Shown here: positions 6,905 through 10,170 of the stretch, piece after piece
Layout: every line of letters starts with the position of its first letter
Numbering within the stretch: the first letter of the stretch is position 1
Assembly: GCA_003452655.1 (NCBI GenBank)
Contig: DMNR01000442.1
Coordinates: 10,408 to 20,577, forward strand
Length of the DNA: 10,170 nt
Direction: 5' to 3'
From: Actinomycetota bacterium
GTDB taxonomy: Bacteria; Actinomycetota; Actinomycetes; S36-B12; UBA10799
Position numbers and translations under genes: made by a program
The notes under the pieces: generated by a model
The model's input: the letters and a program-made list of their open reading frames with translations, nothing else
The model's database searches: none
What the model was told of the DNA's origin: nothing

Positions 6905-7387
6905 CTAAACACCCTTGTATTTGGCCGCCGCGTAGATCGACTTCGTGGCCACGACTGCACCCGTTACGGAGTCGGTTAGCGTGATCTTGGCAATGTACGA
7001 GGTGTTGGCTTTGACGCCAAATACCGTGAACTTGCCGCTCAGCGGCGCGTTCGAGTCGTTGTAGGCGACTGCCGAGGGATCCGCGGTCAAGTACAAGCGG
7101 GCATCCACGGTGACAGCCTGGCTCTTGTCGCACGGCTTCACACCGTAGGAAACCATGATCGTCGCCAGACCGGTTTCCCCTGCCCGAGCGTCACCCTTGT
7201 ACGTGAGGCTGGTTACGGGATCGCACGCCGTGGTTGTGATCCCGGCGCCCGTACCACTGCCGATCTCCTTCGCTGATGCTGTTCCCGCTGCCCCTGCTAC
7301 GAGCAGGCCAGCAGTCAGCGCTACGACTGCACCACGGCGAACTAGATTGGTCTTTCCTGGCTGGGTGTTCAGATTCATTGCGGACAT
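6905..7387 (-). CDS. Small exported two-cysteine protein, function unknown
   Basis: A 160-residue preprotein. The N-terminus has basic residues (K12, R17, R18), a hydrophobic core (AVVALTAGLLVAGAAG) and an ASA signal-peptidase site, predicting cleavage after Ala39. The mature 121 residues are rich in Thr, Ser, Val and Ala with alternating hydrophobic positions, as in a beta-sandwich, and hold just two cysteines (C55 and C86) that could form one disulfide. No lipobox is present, so it is probably released or held loosely at the envelope. I do not recognise a named domain. ATG 7387 is chosen because GGAG lies about eight bases upstream; an in-frame ATG at 7378 is less likely and the longer frame to 7501 would bury the signal peptide. 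The 247 bp upstream, up to the divergent membrane-protein start, shows no promoter I would defend and no other gene. Confidence 0.8.
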   Translation of the reverse strand: MSAMNLNTQPGKTNLVRRGAVVALTAGLLVAGAAGTASAKEIGSGTGAGITTTACDPVTSLTYKGDARAGETGLATIMVSYGVKPCDKSQAVTVDARLYLTADPSAVAYNDSNAPLSGKFTVFGVKANTSYIAKITLTDSVTGAVVATKSIYAAAKYKGV

Positions 7388-7634
7388 AACCCTGGCTCCA
7401 AAGTGTGCGCGGTCGCGTCCGGGTGACGGCGACTGCTTCATCAAGGAGTCTCGACCGGTTGCCGACGGGGCACAATTGGCCCTTGGTCGTAAGACCCACA
7501 AGCACCCGGCGTACCTGCCAGATGCCCCGCAGAATCACGCACGGTCAGAGCAGCGCGAATTCACCCGTGTCCTTGCCCGATTCGCAGGCAACTGACGATG
7601 ACACTGCAATAGAGCAGCACGAGTGGGGAGCAAA

Positions 7635-8159
7635 GTGAAGCGAGGTTCGGTAGCCGTTTCAAGCGTCGCGGTCGCACTTGCCGCGTCGCTGGGTACTTTC
7701 CTCGTCGCCCTCCTTCACTCCTCAGGCGCCTCGATGGCCGTGGTGAGTGCAGCTGGCGGAGTTGCCGTCGGCGCTTCTGCGGTCACAGGTGCGCTGAGCA
7801 TCCGATACCAGCCGCCAATCCCACCAATGTGGGAAGAAGGCCGTTGGGCCTTCAGTGTCGGTGCTCTGCTGTTGCAGGTCGCTGGAGCCTCGGCATGGCT
7901 CGTTGGCGCAGGGCCCTGGCCTCCGGCGCTCGCGGCGTTCAGCGTTGGGGCGGGGCTCCTGGCGACGATCCCACTGGCCCCGCCGAGACCGCGCATCATT
8001 GATGTTCGCGACGTACCGTCCACTGAACTCATTCCGGGATTCGGTAGGCAAGAGCTCGCCCCTGAAGATTCCCCAACCGCCGAATTCCTCCCCCAAAACT
8101 CGGTCTCCCACGCGGTGCGGCGCTCCCGCACACCTCGCAGGACCGACTCCGAGCACTAA
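7635..8159 (+). CDS. Predicted four-helix membrane protein, function unknown
   Basis: About 174 residues. Four hydrophobic segments lie at roughly 5-28, 33-55, 72-92 and 96-114, in two hairpins separated by a short PPIPPMWEEGRW loop. The last third (after PPRPRIIDVRDV) is hydrophilic, acidic then arginine-rich at the end, and is expected to be soluble. No catalytic or binding motif is recognisable and I cannot assign a family. GTG 7635 is preferred over GTG 7623 because GGGGAG (7625-7630) then serves as ribosome binding site, although the four-base spacing is short. It reads in the same direction as trmL, 49 bp upstream of it, so it may be the first gene of the trmL operon. Confidence 0.65.
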   Translation: MKRGSVAVSSVAVALAASLGTFLVALLHSSGASMAVVSAAGGVAVGASAVTGALSIRYQPPIPPMWEEGRWAFSVGALLLQVAGASAWLVGAGPWPPALAAFSVGAGLLATIPLAPPRPRIIDVRDVPSTELIPGFGRQELAPEDSPTAEFLPQNSVSHAVRRSRTPRRTDSEH

Positions 8160-8208
8160 CCGCTCCCATTCGACTCTGCCCTCGCTTGGGGTAACCCGGT
8201 GGCATCAT

Positions 8209-8679
8209 GTGCGAGTGCCGTTCCACGTCGTCCTCCACGAACCGCAGATTGCGGGCAACACCGGGAATATCATTCGCCTGTGCGCGAACACCGGCGCCCA
8301 CCTGCAGCTGGTCGCGCCGCTGGGCTTCGAACTAGACGATGCCCGCCTACGCCGAGCAGGCCTTGACTATCGCGAGTTCGCGCAAGTCCGAACTCATCAA
8401 AGTCTGGGCGAGTGCCTCGACACCCTCGGTCGGCCCCAAGTATTTGCATTTACCGCTCGAGCCACTCGAACTTTCGAAACAGTTCAGTTCACCGCTGGCG
8501 ATGCGCTGCTCTTTGGGCCAGAGAGCGACGGTCTCGATCCGACGGTCCTGGCAACAATCGATGACGACCGCCACGTGCGTATTCCGATGCGAAGCTCAAG
8601 TCGAAGCTTGAACCTGTCGAATGCCGTCGCGGTCGCTGTCTACGAGGGACTGCGCCAGCTCGATTACCCATTGGATTGA
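8209..8679 (+). CDS. trmL: tRNA (cytidine(34)-2'-O)-methyltransferase TrmL
   Basis: A 156-residue SPOUT-class RNA methyltransferase, close to the normal TrmL length. TrmL uses S-adenosylmethionine to 2'-O-methylate the wobble base (position 34) of certain leucine tRNAs, as a homodimer with a C-terminal trefoil knot. All three SPOUT motifs are visible: AGNTGNIIRLCANTGA (15-30), LLFGPESDGL (100-109) and the knot IPMRSSSRSLNLSNAVAVAV (125-144). LRRAGLDYREF is also typical. There is no RNA-binding extension, which separates it from TrmH-type enzymes. GTG 8209 has a GGTGG six bases upstream; GTG 8215 would give VPFHVVLHEP, nearer the usual family start, so the start is uncertain by two codons. The open frame reaches back to 7855 but that part is out of frame with the membrane-protein gene and not coding. 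The SAHH-like gene follows 16 bp later and is probably cotranscribed. Confidence 0.92.
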   Translation: MRVPFHVVLHEPQIAGNTGNIIRLCANTGAHLQLVAPLGFELDDARLRRAGLDYREFAQVRTHQSLGECLDTLGRPQVFAFTARATRTFETVQFTAGDALLFGPESDGLDPTVLATIDDDRHVRIPMRSSSRSLNLSNAVAVAVYEGLRQLDYPLD

Positions 8680-8695
8680 AGAAGGAGGACCGCGC

Positions 8696-9754
8696 GTGAC
8701 GACAGCCCTACGCGAAGCGATCAGCAAGCGCTACGGCGTTGAGGAGTACGTCTGCCTCGATGCCCAACGCACCCAGTGGCAGGCGAGCCGACCGCTGGAT
8801 GGCATCCGAATTGTCGACTTCACCCCGGTCTTCCGAAACACGCTGACCAAGTACGAACCATTGATTGCTGCGGGTGCCGAGCTCGTCATCGGATTGCATC
8901 CGCAAATCCCCGCCGACGCTGGACTCGTCGCCGAACTCTCCGCATTGGGCCTGCGAACGACCACTCACCCCACATCCGAAGACTTCGACCTGGTGTTGGA
9001 CTGCGCAGGAAAGAACGCCGATCTTGCCGCGAACTTCGGCCACGTCGAACTGACCCAGTCGGGAATTGCGGCATACAAAGGGTCACTGGGCCCTGTGGTC
9101 GTTGTCGATATGTCAGATCTCAAATTGCTCGAGACCGTCTTCGGCACTGGTGACTCATACTTTCGAGCCTTGGAGCATCTCTGCGTTCCAGCCGCAGAAG
9201 GCCCCGTTCTGATCTTCGGAGGTGGCAAGGTCGGCACCGGCATTGCCTACGCGGCACAACAAAGGTCAATTGAGCCAATCATCGTGGACTTCCCCGGGTC
9301 TGGACTTCGCTTCGTGGACACGACAGTCGTTTCGGCCACAGACCACGACGCGGTGAAGGCGGCCATCACCCGGGCGCACACGATCGTCACCGCGACCGGG
9401 AAACGAAATTCCGTCGCACAATTCGCCGAGGCACTGACGCACAGCAATGCACTGTTGGCGAACATGGGTGTTGACGACGAGTTCGGCGCGGGCGTGCCAG
9501 CAGAGCGCGTGCTTCATTCCAAGGTTCCAGTGAACTTCGTGCTGGACGAACCGACTCTGCTCACGTATCTGGATCCGGTCTTTGCGCTATCGAACGCTGC
9601 GGCTGTCCAGCTTGTTGCAGGCGAGACTGCCAGTGGGATTAGCGCGCCGCTGTCTGACACTGAGGAGAAGATCCGCGCGACGCTCACACAAACCGAGACC
9701 CACGTCCAAGAACTCGCGGCAATCACCACGATCGCCGCGTCACGCCGCGACTAG
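8696..9754 (+). CDS. SAHH-fold NAD-binding protein, not a canonical adenosylhomocysteinase
   Basis: A 352-residue protein resembling S-adenosyl-L-homocysteine hydrolase over most of its length. Landmarks are the dinucleotide loop FGGGKVGTG (174-182, matching GYGDVGKG of SAHH), an acid at the end of the next strand (D198), VTATG (231-235, SAHH VTTTG), ANMG (255-258, SAHH CNIG) and FALSNA (296-301, SAHH FVMSNS). By eye the catalytic residues are not kept: the SAHH histidines align with Pro44, Val259 and Asp293, and the Lys/Asp pair before the NAD domain is replaced in MSDLKLLETVFG (139-150). It is also 80 or more residues shorter than SAHH and lacks its C-terminal Tyr/Lys tail. I infer an NAD(P)-dependent oxidoreductase or hydrolase acting on another substrate; none is evident. 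GTG 8696 has a near-perfect AAGGAGG ribosome binding site seven bases upstream. It follows trmL closely; its stop overlaps that of the RNase T2 gene by 4 bp. Confidence 0.75.
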   Translation: MTTALREAISKRYGVEEYVCLDAQRTQWQASRPLDGIRIVDFTPVFRNTLTKYEPLIAAGAELVIGLHPQIPADAGLVAELSALGLRTTTHPTSEDFDLVLDCAGKNADLAANFGHVELTQSGIAAYKGSLGPVVVVDMSDLKLLETVFGTGDSYFRALEHLCVPAAEGPVLIFGGGKVGTGIAYAAQQRSIEPIIVDFPGSGLRFVDTTVVSATDHDAVKAAITRAHTIVTATGKRNSVAQFAEALTHSNALLANMGVDDEFGAGVPAERVLHSKVPVNFVLDEPTLLTYLDPVFALSNAAAVQLVAGETASGISAPLSDTEEKIRATLTQTETHVQELAAITTIAASRRD

Positions 9755-10170
9755 CCAGAGGTCGCCGACTTCGGTGATGGCGCTGGCTTGGTAAGTGGTG
9801 ACGATTTAGGGGTAGTTGACCAGACTGGTAGCTCAACCTGTTCTCCGCAAGGAACCAGCGGTCCGAAAGCCTCCATCGTTGGACAGGCTTTTGGTGATCC
9901 GTCGTTGTTGTAGCAGCTGTGAATCTCCAATAGCCGAGTCGCGGCATTTGCGTCACAGGCCGTTTGGATCGGCTTTCCCGTGACCTTCTCGACGATGCCG
10001 CGAATTCGCGCAGTGGGTACGCTCTGGCCTGCCAATGCGTTGATCTCGGTACTGGCCCGCTGCAATTGTGTGGCCTTGTCCACTCCTAACTCGAAGTACT
10101 GGCGAGCACCGGCATCGGTGTTGTCAAACATGCACGTTCCGTGCTTCTGCCACTCATGGTTGTAGGTATC
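9751..10170 (-). CDS. RNase T2 family ribonuclease, C-terminal part (partial)
   Basis: The last 139 codons of a gene whose start lies beyond the right edge. Reading from the edge, the frame gives DTYNHEWQKHGTC, which is the CAS II active-site motif (HEWxKHGTC) of T2 ribonucleases, with its Glu and His in place. Downstream, LLEIHSCYNNDGSPKACP matches the conserved C-terminal strand and cysteines of the family. RNase T2 enzymes cleave single-stranded RNA through 2',3'-cyclic phosphates and are normally secreted or periplasmic; the cysteines fit disulfides outside the cytoplasm. The CAS I motif and any signal peptide are outside the window. After the fold ends (about VELP) there is a Pro/Ser/Lys/Thr-rich tail of roughly 25 residues, unusual for the family. 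The TAG stop shares the CTAG at 9751-9754 with the stop of the convergent SAHH-like gene. Confidence 0.88.
   Translation of the reverse strand, partial: DTYNHEWQKHGTCMFDNTDAGARQYFELGVDKATQLQRASTEINALAGQSVPTARIRGIVEKVTGKPIQTACDANAATRLLEIHSCYNNDGSPKACPTMEAFGPLVPCGEQVELPVWSTTPKSSPLTKPAPSPKSATSG

Noticed and set aside
7855..8208. Long plus-strand frame running into trmL
   Set aside because: It overlaps the membrane-protein gene in another frame and the translated part is Arg/Ser-rich noise; TrmL begins at its NTGN-containing N-terminus.
1..10170. Defence system, prophage, transposon or CRISPR array
   Set aside because: No transposase, integrase, Cas, toxin-antitoxin or phage motif, no long terminal inverted repeats and no spacer-like repeat array were seen.

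Overview
The window looks like an ordinary chromosomal stretch of a moderately high-GC Gram-positive bacterium, most likely an actinomycete (Actinomycetota). The support is GC-rich third codon positions, frequent GTG starts, two apparently leaderless genes with a TAnnnT -10 box six bases before the ATG, a LitR/CarH-type B12-MerR regulator, and a small PLDc_N membrane protein of a kind common in that phylum. I cannot place the genus. I see no rRNA, tRNA, CRISPR array, insertion sequence or phage gene.

Layout from left to right: the start of a secreted or lipid-anchored protein running off the left edge (minus); a DJ-1/PfpI protein of the isonitrile-hydratase-like type (minus), divergent from an amidase-signature hydrolase (plus); a ClC-type chloride channel/transporter (minus) preceded by a strong hairpin; a 65-residue basic protein (minus), divergent from a B12-binding MerR regulator (plus); a 14-TM DHA2 drug exporter (minus), divergent from a 70-residue PLDc_N membrane protein (plus); a small exported two-cysteine protein (minus), divergent from a probable operon (plus) of a membrane protein, the tRNA methyltransferase TrmL and a protein with the S-adenosylhomocysteine-hydrolase fold; and the C-terminal part of an RNase T2 (minus) running off the right edge.

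Gene orientation alternates, and the four convergent pairs are packed stop to stop (gaps of 4, 22 and 3 bp and one 4-bp overlap), so no dedicated terminator fits between them.

The two most interesting points are these. First, the 119-bp region between the small basic gene and the B12-MerR gene carries two pairs of 11-bp-spaced direct repeats, one of them lying across a plausible promoter for the small gene; this resembles the direct-repeat operators of CarH/LitR light sensors. Second, the SAHH-like protein keeps the NAD-binding core of adenosylhomocysteinase but, by eye, has lost its catalytic histidines, so it probably performs another reaction. The remaining genes are recognisable housekeeping or accessory functions with no obvious shared pathway.
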